Origin: Aplectana chamaeleonis
Lineage: Eukaryota > Nematoda > Chromadorea > Rhabditida > Cosmocercidae
Assembly: GCA_029168955.1 (NCBI GenBank)
Contig: JAPDOI010001925.1
Location: forward strand, 58,816 to 122,815
Direction of reading: 5' to 3'
DNA length: 64,000 nucleotides
This document shows, in pieces, positions 9,482 through 20,600 of the stretch; position 1 is the first letter of the stretch; each line of letters begins with the position of its first letter. The notes under the pieces were generated by a model. It worked only from the letters and a program-made list of their open reading frames with translations. It did no database searches and was not told the origin of the DNA. The position numbers and the translations under genes were made by a program.

Positions 9482-9589
9482 AGTCATTGTCTGATATTGT
9501 TCTATCTGTTTTTTCCGACATTCTCATTTTGTTCTTGACTACTGTTTACCTTATTCCTTGTGTTTTGTGAGTTACGCGTAGAACTCCAC

Positions 9590-9596
9590 GTAATAA

Positions 9597-9627
<31 letters not shown>

Positions 9628-9628
9628 A
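9590..9628 (+). repeat. TAAA-repeat tail of the truncated LINE
   Basis: About eight TAAA/AATA units end the LINE fragment. A short microsatellite tail in place of poly(A) is usual for CR1-clade LINEs. Confidence 0.8.
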
Positions 9629-9629
9629 T

Positions 9630-10045
9630 CTCACTTATTGATCCAAAAATACATCTAAAGCTGCAGAAGTTTCGAGATTTCAGAAGTTCCAGGGGCCGAA
9701 TTACCAACGCAGAGTGGCCTTCTCCGCCACCGCTGACCAGCACAATATCGACGGTAATACCCGCACAAGACTGAAATCTGAAAGAATCTGCATAAAATAA
9801 ACATTCCTTCTGATCCAGCGGTTAAAAATATAGATCAATTCAAAAAATTGCTAATCTTTTTTTTGATGAAAAAACAATTTTTTACTGAATTTTTTTCCTT
9901 AGTCAAAATATTATTCCATACCAAATGTTTTTAATATTTTGCTTTTCCTTGTAATTTTACACTATTTTTTTACACTTCATTTATTATGCTAACTATTTTT
10001 TTCATTCATTAATCACTGCTTTCTTGACTATTTTTTAAAAATTTT
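9630..10045. repeat. Dispersed repeat L, copy 1
   Basis: Starts with a GATCCAAAAATACATCTAAAG-like stretch and GCAGAAGTTTCGAGATTTCA, and contains GGCCTTCTCCGCCACCGCTG and AAAGAATCTGC. The same series recurs in direct orientation at 10,050-10,540 and inverted at 11,210-11,660. The right part is AT-rich. Frames here are not genes. Confidence 0.7.
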
Positions 10046-10049
10046 GTCA

Positions 10050-11665
10050 AAGTCGCCTATCGATCCAGAATACATATAAAGCCGCAGAAGTTTCGAGATT
10101 TCAGAAGTTCCAGGGGTTTTACGAGTGTTTCTATTCATATTTGGAACCATGCCAGAGCTGGCCCTGTGTGTGTGGCCCCGCACCCCTCACCTGCCGGCCG
10201 ATTTACCAACGCAGGCTGGCCTTCTCCGCCACCGCTGACCAGCACAATATCGACGGGAATAACCACACAAGACTGAACTATCAAAGAATCTGCTCTAAAT
10301 ATACGTTCCCACTGATTCAGCGGTGTATATTCAGGCGGATTCAAAAAATTGCGAACCTTTTTCAGAGATTGAAAAAAGATTTTATTGGTTTTTTTTGGGG
10401 TTCTGTTAAAAATATTACTGATATTGAATGGATTCGTTGATTTTTCTTCTAACTTTGTATAATTTTTGATTTTTTTATTCATTTCATTTATTATACTAAT
10501 TAAAACTTTCATTCTTTATCAGCCTTACATGAAGTTTTCTTGAATATTCATTCAAATGAAGTCTATTTTTCGATCCAAGCTGCATTAAAAGTTGCAGAAG
10601 GTCGACGATTTCAGATGTTCCAAGGTGTGTACTGTGCTTCTTTGGGCCAAATTCCGTTCCGCAATTGCGTCTCGGCACGCTTCGCGGCAGCGCGCTTTCG
10701 AGTCGGAAGAGTTTCCAGCGCCGCAGCCGTCGATCTGTTGACTCTAGGTGGGTTTTAGAAACTGAAAACTAAACAAAATTGGAGAAAACCGTATAAAAAA
10801 ACCATATCGAGTTGTCTCTGGCGCTAAAAACTCGCCTGACTCGAGCGCTGGCGGCCGCATAGTGTGTCGAGACGCGATTGCCGAAAGGAATTTGGCCCAG
10901 AGAAGCACAGTACGAGCGTTCGTGAAATGGTTTGGAACCTTGCTAGAGCTCGCCTTGTGTGGTGGCCCTGCGCCCCTCACGTGTCGGCCGATTATCCAAC
11001 ACGACCTGGCCATCACCCTCCGCCGCTGACCAACACTATATTGAAACGAGTGCCCACAGCAGATTGAATTATAATAGAATCTTACGAAAGCTCGTACACA
11101 TCATGAAACATCTGAAATCGTCGACCTTCTGCAACTCTAAATGTAGTTTGGATCGATAATAGGCTTCATTTAAATAAATATTCGAGAACATTCCATGTAA
11201 TGAGGATAAATTATTGAAGTTTCAATAAGTATAATAAATGAAATGAATAAAAAAATCAAAATTACGAATGCATTCAATATGCAGTAATATTTCTAACAGA
11301 AACACAAAAAATCCCATAATTTTTTTAACCTCAAGAAAAGGGTTCGCAATTTTTTGAACCCGTCTGAATATTCACCGCTGAATCAGTGGGAACGTATATT
11401 TAATGCAGATTCTTTCATATTTCAGTCTTGTGTGGTTATTTCCGTCGATATTGTGCTGGTCAGCGGTGGCGGAGAAGGCCAGCCTGCGTTGGTAAATCGG
11501 CCGGCATGTGAGGGGTGCGGGGTCACACACACAGGGCCAGCTCTGGCATGGTTCCAAACCATTCTAGAAACACTCGTTCAAATCCTGGAAATTGTTGAAT
11601 CTCGAAATTTAATAAGCTTTAGATGTATTTTAGATTGATAAGCACATTTGAAAAAGTAAAAGAAA
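10050..11665. mobile_element. Composite palindrome built from repeat L around a P MITE
   Basis: The left arm 10,050-10,625 and right arm 11,095-11,665 are inverted copies. Landmarks are GGCCTTCTCCGCCACCGCTG (near 10,219) versus CAGCGGTGGCGGAGAAGGCC (near 11,462), and TCGACGATTTCAGATGTTCC (near 10,603) versus ACATCTGAAATCGTCGACC (near 11,107). The space between holds a complete P MITE (10,630-10,912), itself palindromic, and a further partial L segment (10,918-11,090) in direct orientation. The whole unit is therefore a palindrome inside a palindrome. Confidence 0.7.
10630..10912. mobile_element. Palindromic MITE (family P), copy 2
   Basis: 283 bp, almost the same length as copy 1. Left end TACTGTGCTTCTTTGGGCC, right end inverted GGCCCAGAGAAGCACAGTA, so the outer 10 bases are an exact inverted pair with TA at each edge. 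It sits at the centre of the larger L palindrome. Confidence 0.85.
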
Positions 11666-11669
11666 AATA

Positions 11670-12035
11670 TTCAAGAAAACAGTAATTAATAATTGAAAAC
11701 CATCAAAAATAATTAGTATAATGAATGAAATGGATTAAAAAATCAGAATTCAAGAAAAAACCCCAAACTGATAAGAAATTTACATATTGTTGGCAGATAT
11801 TTTAGAAAATTCAGAGACTTTGATAGTATCGTTTAACAACTACTCATAGACAGTGATAAATGTTGGTTTAAATACTGTGATGATATAATGTGAAATGTCT
11901 TTTTCGCGGAAGTACATTGGCATAGCGTTGATCTAGATAGTACCATACAAAAAAAGGTCAAGAAAGTTGGTGGCGCCGCGAATGGGGATTCGATTGTGCG
12001 TACTCGGTCAGTACTTCTTATTCGAAAAATCGTGA
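11670..12035. other. AT-rich stretch with nothing recognised
   Basis: No repeat family, coding signal or RNA gene was recognised. It lies between the L palindrome and the TTCGAATA-type tandem repeat. Confidence 0.4.
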
Positions 12036-12039
12036 TTTT

Positions 12040-12310
12040 AGCCCGATATTCGAATTATTCGTATTGAATTCATTCGAATAATTAGATTATTTGGAAAAGT
12101 CAAATTTTCGAATAATTCGTTTATTCGATTGTTCGAAAAGTCAAGCTTTCGAAAAATTCGTTTATTCGAATATTCGGAGAAGTTAATTTTTCAAATAATC
12201 CGTTTATTCGAATATTCGGAGAGGTCGATTTCTTGAATAATTCGTTTATTCGAATATTCGAAAGAGTCAATTTTTTGAACTATTCGTTTATTCGAATGTA
12301 CGAAAATTTT
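12040..12310. repeat. TTCGAATA-type 42-bp tandem repeat
   Basis: Five clear units plus a degenerate first one. The motif CGTTTATTCG starts at 12,118, 12,159, 12,201, 12,243 and 12,285, giving spacings of 41, 42, 42 and 42 bp. Units combine AATAATTCGTTTATTCG with a GAAAAGTCAA half. The sequence has no evident relation to the three other 42-bp repeats here. Confidence 0.85.
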
Positions 12311-12464
12311 TATTCGTTTGATACATATGCTCTACTAGGTATGTGACACCACTAATGAGTTATTTGTTGATTTTCAATATCTGATTTCCAGATTATTTTT
12401 GACTCAACATTGTTCCGCTAAACGTAACCAGTTTTTATGAAGCTCTCAAGTGTATAAGGGCTAT

Positions 12465-12615
12465 AAAACGGCGAAATTCGCATGGTTCCCTCGCGTGCTG
12501 GTGCGGAGCAGAGGTTAGAGACAGTGAGAGAGCGTAGGGCAGACGGATGCCGAGGCGTCGCGCGCGCCGCTCGCTCCTCGAACGATGTGAATTACGGCGT
12601 TTTATAGAGGGTAGC
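12465..12615. repeat. Short dispersed repeat (about 110-150 bp), copy 2
   Basis: Shares CGCGTGCTGGTGCGGAGC and AGAGACAGTGAGAGAG with 14,703-14,835. Its ends GCTATAAAACGGCG and CGGCGTTTTATAG are an inverted pair, so this copy is foldback-like. Confidence 0.6.
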
Positions 12616-12619
12616 TCCT

Positions 12620-13225
12620 ATGAAAGAAAAGGTTTTCAGAAGAAGTTAGCTATGATAAAGTCTATGTGAGCATAAGATAAAATAGCAGAATAGGAGAAAC
12701 ACGAAAACGAGAAAATTTGTTTTTTTTTCTAAAATTCCGCATTTTTTGCTTTTTTTTTTATAGGGTTTCAGCACTTTCAGTGTGCAATGCAGCGTTTTTT
12801 TTTAAGCTCCTGTGTGCATGGCAGCGATGATAACTCTTCTTTTCAACGAGGGCTCACATTTCTACATTAAAAACTAGTTTGAGACGAAGTTTTAGAAAGA
12901 TAGATGAAAAAATTGTTTTCAAAAAGTGCTTTGCGCTAACTTTAGCGACATCTCTTTCATATTCAGTCTTATGTAGATTAATGACAAGAAAAGGGTTTTG
13001 ATAATCCAGCAAATGTTTATCTGCGTTTCAATAAACATTTCTGAAACCCAAGTAGAAGTTTTCAGAAAAAACTATTCAACTTCGGTTTTGCGAAAAATGA
13101 ATATATCAGAAGTTCAATAATTGCACCGACGTCAAACAATTTGCATTCGAGCTTTACCAAAGCGCTTATCACCTATAAAAGAAAAAAAGAGTTGCGAATA
13201 AACCTCACAGTGTGGATGAGGGTAT
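12620..13225. other. AT-rich stretch with nothing recognised
   Basis: Homopolymer-rich DNA without recognisable repeat arms or exons up to the TTAA at 13,226. Confidence 0.4.
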
Positions 13226-13772
13226 TTAATGGCAGTGGTCACGATGAAAAACGTTATCGAAAAAACTACTGAAATCAGCTTAGATATAAAACAGCTCAAA
13301 ACTATGAAGGTAGCGCGGTGAAAAACGGGCTAGAATTAGAGTTATTAAGACCCTAAATTTGCAGTTCGTGCACACGTGCACAGAAAGATCACAGTCTCAT
13401 GCCAAGCATTCAAAAATCATCGACACTCAGAGGAAGAAATAAATGCAAATTTACCTAATAAAACAGTTGAACAATGGAAGCAAGCACTTCAGTCAATGTT
13501 TTTGACTAGATATGTACATAAATCCGAAACAAAAATATTAATTGGAATTCAATTTCAAGCCAGCTGATGTTCTCGATATTAGAGATCATCGATGCCGATG
13601 ATGTGTTGTGGACTCGTCCACCATCAAAGGACAAGAAAGTTCAGGCTTCGAATTTGGCACAGAACAGCTATTTTTCGCGATTTTTTCTTATAGGTTCTAC
13701 TACTCTATACCCAGTAAAGGGTTTAGAGCGGAAAAGAAGACGAGCATATTTGAGCGCGACCACTGCCTTTAA
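13226..13772. mobile_element. TTAA-flanked MITE, family M1, copy B
   Basis: 547 bp with TTAA at both ends and the same termini and interior as copy A (2,755-3,297), to which it is very similar over the full length. It includes CAGTTCGTGCACACGTGCAC and TTCTCGATATTAGAGATCA. The high similarity implies recent mobilisation of family M1. Confidence 0.85.
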
Positions 13773-14596
13773 GTGGTCATGAAAAAACAGGAACCAAACT
13801 CAGCTGATCATGCACAAAACTATTTTACTCAGAGTATATTGATCCCAAACCAGTCCATATCGTTATAATGAAGCGAAACGCTCACACACAGAATACTAAT
13901 GAGCCAAGCCTTCCAATAGGCGGCAAAGCAAATCTCCAACGTGGATGCGAAAATATTAGATTTTTTTTCGCTGATGTAAGCTCAGGGTCCGATCTGGGCT
14001 CACTTTTGACAGATGACTGTCATTAGAGTGAAATCGACGAAATCCGCAGGAAACGACCAACTTATTCACAGAAAACGAAATTTGAAAAAAATATGAATCC
14101 GTTGATCCTGCAACGATTCTTTCACGCTAGTGTAAAGATGCGAAGAAGTAGGTTGTGGCGAATATCATAGCTCCCCTAAATGTGCCCTACATTTCTTGGG
14201 GGCTTCGCTCACGAGAATGAAATGTTTTTGCGAGCAGTGGGAATCATCCCCACAGTTCAAGTGGAGAGAGGCTCCCTTGTTCAGAGCAGAGGCGACACAG
14301 CTTCAAAGCAAACATGGTAAAGCTCTACAGAAACCAAAATACGGCTTCCTCGTTGGTGGCCTCGATCTGATGGTGAAGGACATTAGCGTCGGTGCTCGTA
14401 GGGCTATTTCCTGTTTATCTGCGCTCGAAATCTTCCAGGGAAAGGAAGCTGCCTAGCATCTGTGACCTGTCAATTTACTTGCTACCGACAAAATCGATGC
14501 TTCAGTAGAAATCGTAGTTCATGAACCCAGACAGTTTGAGAATTTTGAATTTCACGAAAATCGTACGGCTTCCACTCATGCTCTGATTTCATTCAG
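13773..14596. other. Upstream flank of the first BtpA exon
   Basis: An 86-codon frame at 14,196-14,456 contains the protein-like run KHGKALQKPKYGFLVGGLD, but no domain is recognised and no splice sites support it. The expected preceding BtpA exon (glycine- and proline-rich N-terminal barrel strand) was not found here. Confidence 0.3.
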
Positions 14597-14690
14597 GATG
14601 GCATAATAGTGGAAAATATGCACGACATCCCATATGTCAAGTCACCTATCGGTCCCGAGATCACATCCGCAATGACGATCGCATGTCAAA
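14597..14690 (+). CDS. BtpA-family exon A
   Basis: 94 bp. Acceptor GATTTCATTCAG, donor CAAA|GTGAGTAC. It begins in phase 0 with GAT and codes 31 residues (DGIIVENMHDIPYVKSPIG, PEITSAMTIACQ) plus one base. DGxIVENxxDxPY and GPE are the most conserved run of the family's first barrel half. The split codon A|CG (Thr) is completed by exon B. Confidence 0.88.
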
Positions 14691-17600
14691 GTGAGTACTT
14701 GAAGGGTATGAAACCGCGAAATTCCTATGATTTCTACGCGTGCTGGTGCGGAGCGGCGTTTCAGAGACAGTGAGAGAGTGCGTGACAAACAGATGGAGCA
14801 GAATCGCACCATGAGTCGTGATAATTACGACTTTTCGAAGAGGATATGCTTCTTGAAGGCAGCATACACAGTGAAAATCGGTCCCGAGCTTTTCGCAGAT
14901 TATGGAAGGCCTGGAACTTCAATGAACTTATGGGCTTCAACGATTACGGAAATTTATCAAAAACCAAATTCCACAAGCTGCGTGACTTTCACTTCGCAAC
15001 GTGAATTTTCTTTACGATCAGCTGTTTTCTCGAGATCAATTATTCATTCTGTTATCGGTGAGAAGAGACAATACACATTCTATCAAAAAGGGGTCTCCCA
15101 AGCAAAAGAGGTTTGGTTGGCGTCAGAAACGTTCCAACAAAAAGGGAACAATAGGTAAGTAGAATGAGGAGAGTCTACAAAAAGTGAACAATATTTTCTC
15201 AGACTGATTTTCCTGGCCGATGCTTCTTAACAGCAAAAACAGACCGTTGCGGTGTTCTACACGAAAGCACTCTGTAGTTCCAAAAATGGTCTTGATTACG
15301 CGAGAACCGTTTGAATGAAAGTGCATGTAAACCTAATACTTACCATCAGAATAGAAGATGATGCCAAAATCATAGACGGACGGTTAGCTATAGTTGCTAC
15401 GAGAAGCGAAACCAAAGTGCAGCATCTAATGAGAGTATTTTCTTATAATCTCGTCAAAATTGAAGTCCATACTTTGAAACCACTGAACTCTTCCTCGTGA
15501 AATACCACAACGGTTTGTTTTTGCTGTTAAGAAGCATCGGCCAGGAAAATCAGTCTGAGAAAATATTGTTCACTTTTTGTAGACTCTCCTCATTCTACTT
15601 ACCTATTGTTCCCTTTTTGTTGGAACGTTTCTGACGCCAACCAAACCTCTTTTGCTTGGGAGACCCCTTTTTGATAGAATTGTTCACTTTTTATTGATAT
15701 TACGAAGTAATATCTCTGAAAAATCTTCAATATTTTTCGAATAGCATGGATTGCTATAATAATCAGTGAGCAACAAACTTGTTGCGCACGCTACAAATGA
15801 AGCGCTACTCACTTCCCACGACGTCCTGATGACGTCAGAAGATGCCCTATGCACTTGGCACCACCTTGGCACGACGTCCTGATGACGTCACCATATGCTT
15901 TATGCACTTGGCACGACCTTGGCACGACGTCCTGATGACGTCATCAGATGCCCTATGTACTTTGCATGACATCCTGATGACGTCATCAGATGCCCTATGT
16001 ACTTTGCATGACATCCTGATGACGTCATCAGATGCCCTATGTACTTTACATGACATCCTGATAACGTCATCAGATGCCCTATGTACTTTAGATGACACCC
16101 CGATGACGTCATCAGATGTCCTGTGTACTTTAGATGACACACTGATGACGTCCTCACATGCCCTATGTACTTTACATGACACCCTGATGACGTCATCAGA
16201 TGCCCTATGTACTTCAGATGACATCCTGATGACGTCATCAGATGCCCTATGTACTTTAGATGACACCCTGATGACGACGTCAGATGCCGTAAGTACTTTA
16301 CATGACACCCTGATGACGTCATCAGATGCCGTATGTACTTTACATGACATCCTGATGACGTCATCAGATGCCCTATGTACTTTAGATGACACCCCGATGA
16401 CGTCATCAGATGCCCTATGTACTTTAGATGACACACTGATGACGTCATCAGGTGCCCTATGTACTTTAGATGACATCCTGATGACGTCATCAGATGCCCT
16501 ATGTACTTTACATGACACCCTGATGACGTCATCAGATGCCCTATGTACTTTACATGACACCCTGATGACGTCATCAGATGCCCTATGTACTTTACATGAC
16601 ACCCTGATGACGTCATCAGGTGCCCTATGTACTTTACATGACATCCTGATGACGTCATCAGATGCCCTATGTACTTTACATGACACCCTGATGACGTCAT
16701 CAGATGCCCTATGTACTTTACATGACACCCTGATGACGTCATCAGATGCCCTATGTACTTTACATGACACCCTGATGACGTCATCAGATGCCCTATGTAC
16801 TTTACATGACACCCTGATGACGTCATCAGATGCCCTATGTACATGACATTTACATCAGATGCCCCCTTACATGACACCCTGATGACGTCATCAGATGTCT
16901 ATGTACTTTACATGACACAGCGATGCCCTATGTACTTTACATGACACCCTGATGACGCCACCAGATGCCCTATTTATATTTACATGACACATGATTAATC
17001 CTGATGACGTCATCAGATGCCCTATGTACTTTACATGACATCCTGATGACGTCATCAGATGCCCTATGTACTTTACATGACATCTCTGATGACGTCATCA
17101 GATGCCCTATGTACTTTACATGACACCCTGATGACGTCATCATCAGATGCCCTATGTATACTTTACATGACATCCTGATGACGTCATCAGATGCCCTATG
17201 TACTTTACATGACACCTGATGACGTCATCAGATGCCCTATGTACTTTACATGACACCCTGATGACGTCATCAGATGCCCTATGTACTTTACATGATTACT
17301 TTCGATGACGTCATCAGATGCCCTATGTACTTTACATGACACCCTGATGACGTCATCAGATGCCCTATGTACTTTACATGACACCCTGATGACGTCATCA
17401 GATGCCCTATGTACTTTACATGACATCCTGATGACGTCATCAGATGCCCTATGTACTTTACATGGCACCCTGATGACGTCATCAGTTGCACTATGTACTT
17501 TGCATGACACCCTGATGACGTCATCAGATGCCCTATGTACTTTACATGACACCCTGATGACGTCATCAGATGCCCTATGTACTTTACATGACATCCTGAT

Positions 17601-20600
17601 GACGTCATCAGATGCCCTATGTACTTTACATGACATCCTGATGACGTCATCAGATGCCCTATGTACTTAGCATGACACCCTGATGACGTCATCAGATGCA
17701 CTATGTACTTTAGACGACACCCTGATAACGTCATCAGATGCCCTATGTACTTTACATGACACCCTGATGACGTAATCAGATGCACTATGTACTTTACATG
17801 ACACCCTGATGACGTCATCAGATGCCCTATGTCCTTTGCATGACACCCTGATGACGTCATCAGATGCACTATGTACTTTACATGACACCCTGATGACGCC
17901 ATCAGATGCCCTATAAACTTTGCATAACACCCTGATGACGTCATCAGATGCACTATGTACTTAACATGACACCCTGATGACGTCATCAGATGCCCTATGT
18001 ACTTTACATGACACCCTGGTGACGTCATCAGATGCCCTATGTACTTTACGTGACACCCTGATGACGTCATCAGATGCTCTATGTACTTTACATGACACCC
18101 TGATGACGTCATCAGATGCCCTATGTACTTTACATGACACCCTGATGACGTCATCAGATGCCCTATGTACTTTACATGACACCCTGATGACGTCATCAGA
18201 TGCCCTATGTACTTTAGCGACACCCTGATGACGTCATCAGATGCCCTATGTACTTTACATGACACCCTGATGACGTCATCAGATGCCCTATGTACTTTAC
18301 ATGACACCCTGATGACGTCATCAGATGCCCTATGTACTTTACATGACACCCTGATGACGTCATCAGATGCCCTATGTACTTTACATGACACTCTGATGAC
18401 GTCATCAGATGCCCTATGTACTTTACATGACACCCTTATGACGTCATCAGATGCCCTATGTACTTTACATGACATCTTGATGACGTCATCAGATGCCCTA
18501 TGTACTTTACATGACACCCTGATGACGTCATCAGATGCCCTATGTACTTTACATGACATCTTGATGACGTCATCAGATGCCCTATGTACTTTACATGACA
18601 TCTTGATGACGTCATCAGATGCCCTATGTACTTTACATGACACCTGATGACGTCATCAGATGCCCTATGTACTGATAGCCTGCGACCACTGGCAGTGGCT
18701 AGTGGCGCGAACGAGGAACGAGGGACGAGGAACGAGGAACAGGACACGAGGGACGCGTTACAAGAAAAAACGCGAATTTTAGCTAAGCTTCCGCCGATCT
18801 AACTTTGTTAATTTTCAATCGATTTGGCTCAAATTTTGTCAGCGGGTGTCTTCTATACTCTCTCACTTATATCCAGAAGGAAATCTCTAGAAAATTTGTT
18901 TTACAGGTTTTATTAACTACTTTACCAAAATCTAAGTGATCACAAGTGCCAGGCAAAACCAAACCTCTCCAGCCGCTTCGCGGCTGGAGCGATATACGGG
19001 CGGTAGTTCTCAGGCCGGCCTGTTTCTTATCATGTACTGTGCTTCTCAAGGCCTAATTCCGGTTCGCAATTGCGTCTCGAGACGCTTTGCGGCCGCACGC
19101 GCTCGATTCGGTCGAGCTTCCGGCTCCAAAGCCGGCTCGAGGTGGCTTTTCATATTGTTTTTTCAAATTTTTGTAGCTTCCACTTTCCGAAATCCACCTA
19201 GTGTTGTAGGAACAATAATAACCCTAGTTGTGTTATGTTTGTGTTCATATGACGAGAAAACCTATACAGGCAGCAGCGACCGTTTATCCATACGTGTCCC
19301 ACCACACTGTTTTGCCAGTGGAGATGTTCTACAAGTTCCTTCATTTATTAACGTGCCAACTTAACAACAACCTAATGTTACACCTTTGCCTTCTTCTCCT
19401 TCACAGCAAAACAATTCCTTTGAAGAATTTGAACGTGTGCGTTCCGTAGTTATGTCGGGTATCACAGAAAGTATGTCATCCTGTCCTTCTCAGCGTGTTA
19501 TCAGTGATATCTGTTCTGTTCGCCAAATCATGGATTTTCTGGGTATTGAATGTCCTACCGTTTCTGTCTTCCGTATGGGTTATTCTAGCCCTCGATTATT
19601 GAAGGTCGTATTACCATCACCTAGATTTGCTGACCAAATGATTCATCGTGCCCGTTATTTGAAACATTATCCTACTCGCGGTATATTCATTCGTGCATCA
19701 TTGCCTAAAGCTGAACGTGAAAAGCTTCGTGCTGAGCGTCAGACTCGTCGTAATAAGCCTTTCTCCAATTCTACATACACCACTCATACCTTCTCGCAGA
19801 AAATGACCCGTCCCACACCTCAGATTATTGCTCATTCGACTCCTCAAACTATGCCTCAGAATATGCCTTCAAATGTCTCTCACAATACTCCTCATAATAT
19901 CTCACAGATTACTCCTCATGTTTCTCAGAACTTTTCTCATAATTTTACTCAAAATGTAACTCCAATGCACCCTGTCAACACTTCGGAAAACGTATAAGTA
20001 CTCCCCGGAAACCTGCACGATCCCTTAAATTTTGCTCAACAAATATACGTTCGGTTTCGATGAACGCTGAACCGTTGGCGTATTCACTTGCTTGCTCAGA
20101 CTATGATGTAGTGGTACTCACCGAAACCTGGCTCAAGCCTTCTACCGATTCAGTAACGATTTTTGGATTATCCTGCGCCAGTTTTGATGTGGTCAGGTGC
20201 GACAGGCCAAGAAAACGTGGCGGAGGAGTTTTATTTCTCATAAAGTCGTCCTTATCGCATGGAAATAATTTTTCAAGAATCTGTCCCGGACTCTTACGAA
20301 ATACTATGTTGTGACATCTCACTAGGCACTTACACCTTGCGCCTCATAGGGGTTTATCGTACACCATCCTGCCCTAATCACAACAATCTTCAATTGTTAA
20401 ACGCTATCAGTGACTTACTCGCCCACGACTCACTTTCGGTTCTTACCGGCGACTTGAATTACCCTGATATTTCTTGGCAAGGAAAATCGGCGAGCTCTAA
20501 GGCCTCTATAGATTTTCTCAATTTATGCTCCACTCATATTATCAGTCAACTTGTCACAGAACCCACCAGAGACAATCATGTTTTGGATCTGGTTTTGACC

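Noticed and set aside
15819..18673. Hammerhead ribozyme in the satellite (CTGATGA box)
   Set aside because: The CUGAUGA-like box is present in each monomer, as in some ribozyme satellites, but the required GAAA box and closing stems are absent.
15819..18673. Box C/D snoRNA-like motifs (TGATGA and CTGA)
   Set aside because: Both motifs overlap in the same palindrome, so C and D boxes cannot be placed apart with a terminal stem.
15842..18747. Open frames of 120-450 codons in the CRE satellite
   Set aside because: Shadows of a period divisible by three; the same repeat is open on both strands.
18967..18989. Hairpin CTCCAGCCG...CGGCTGGAG as a transcription terminator
   Set aside because: No U-tract follows, and intrinsic terminators are not expected in a nuclear genome.
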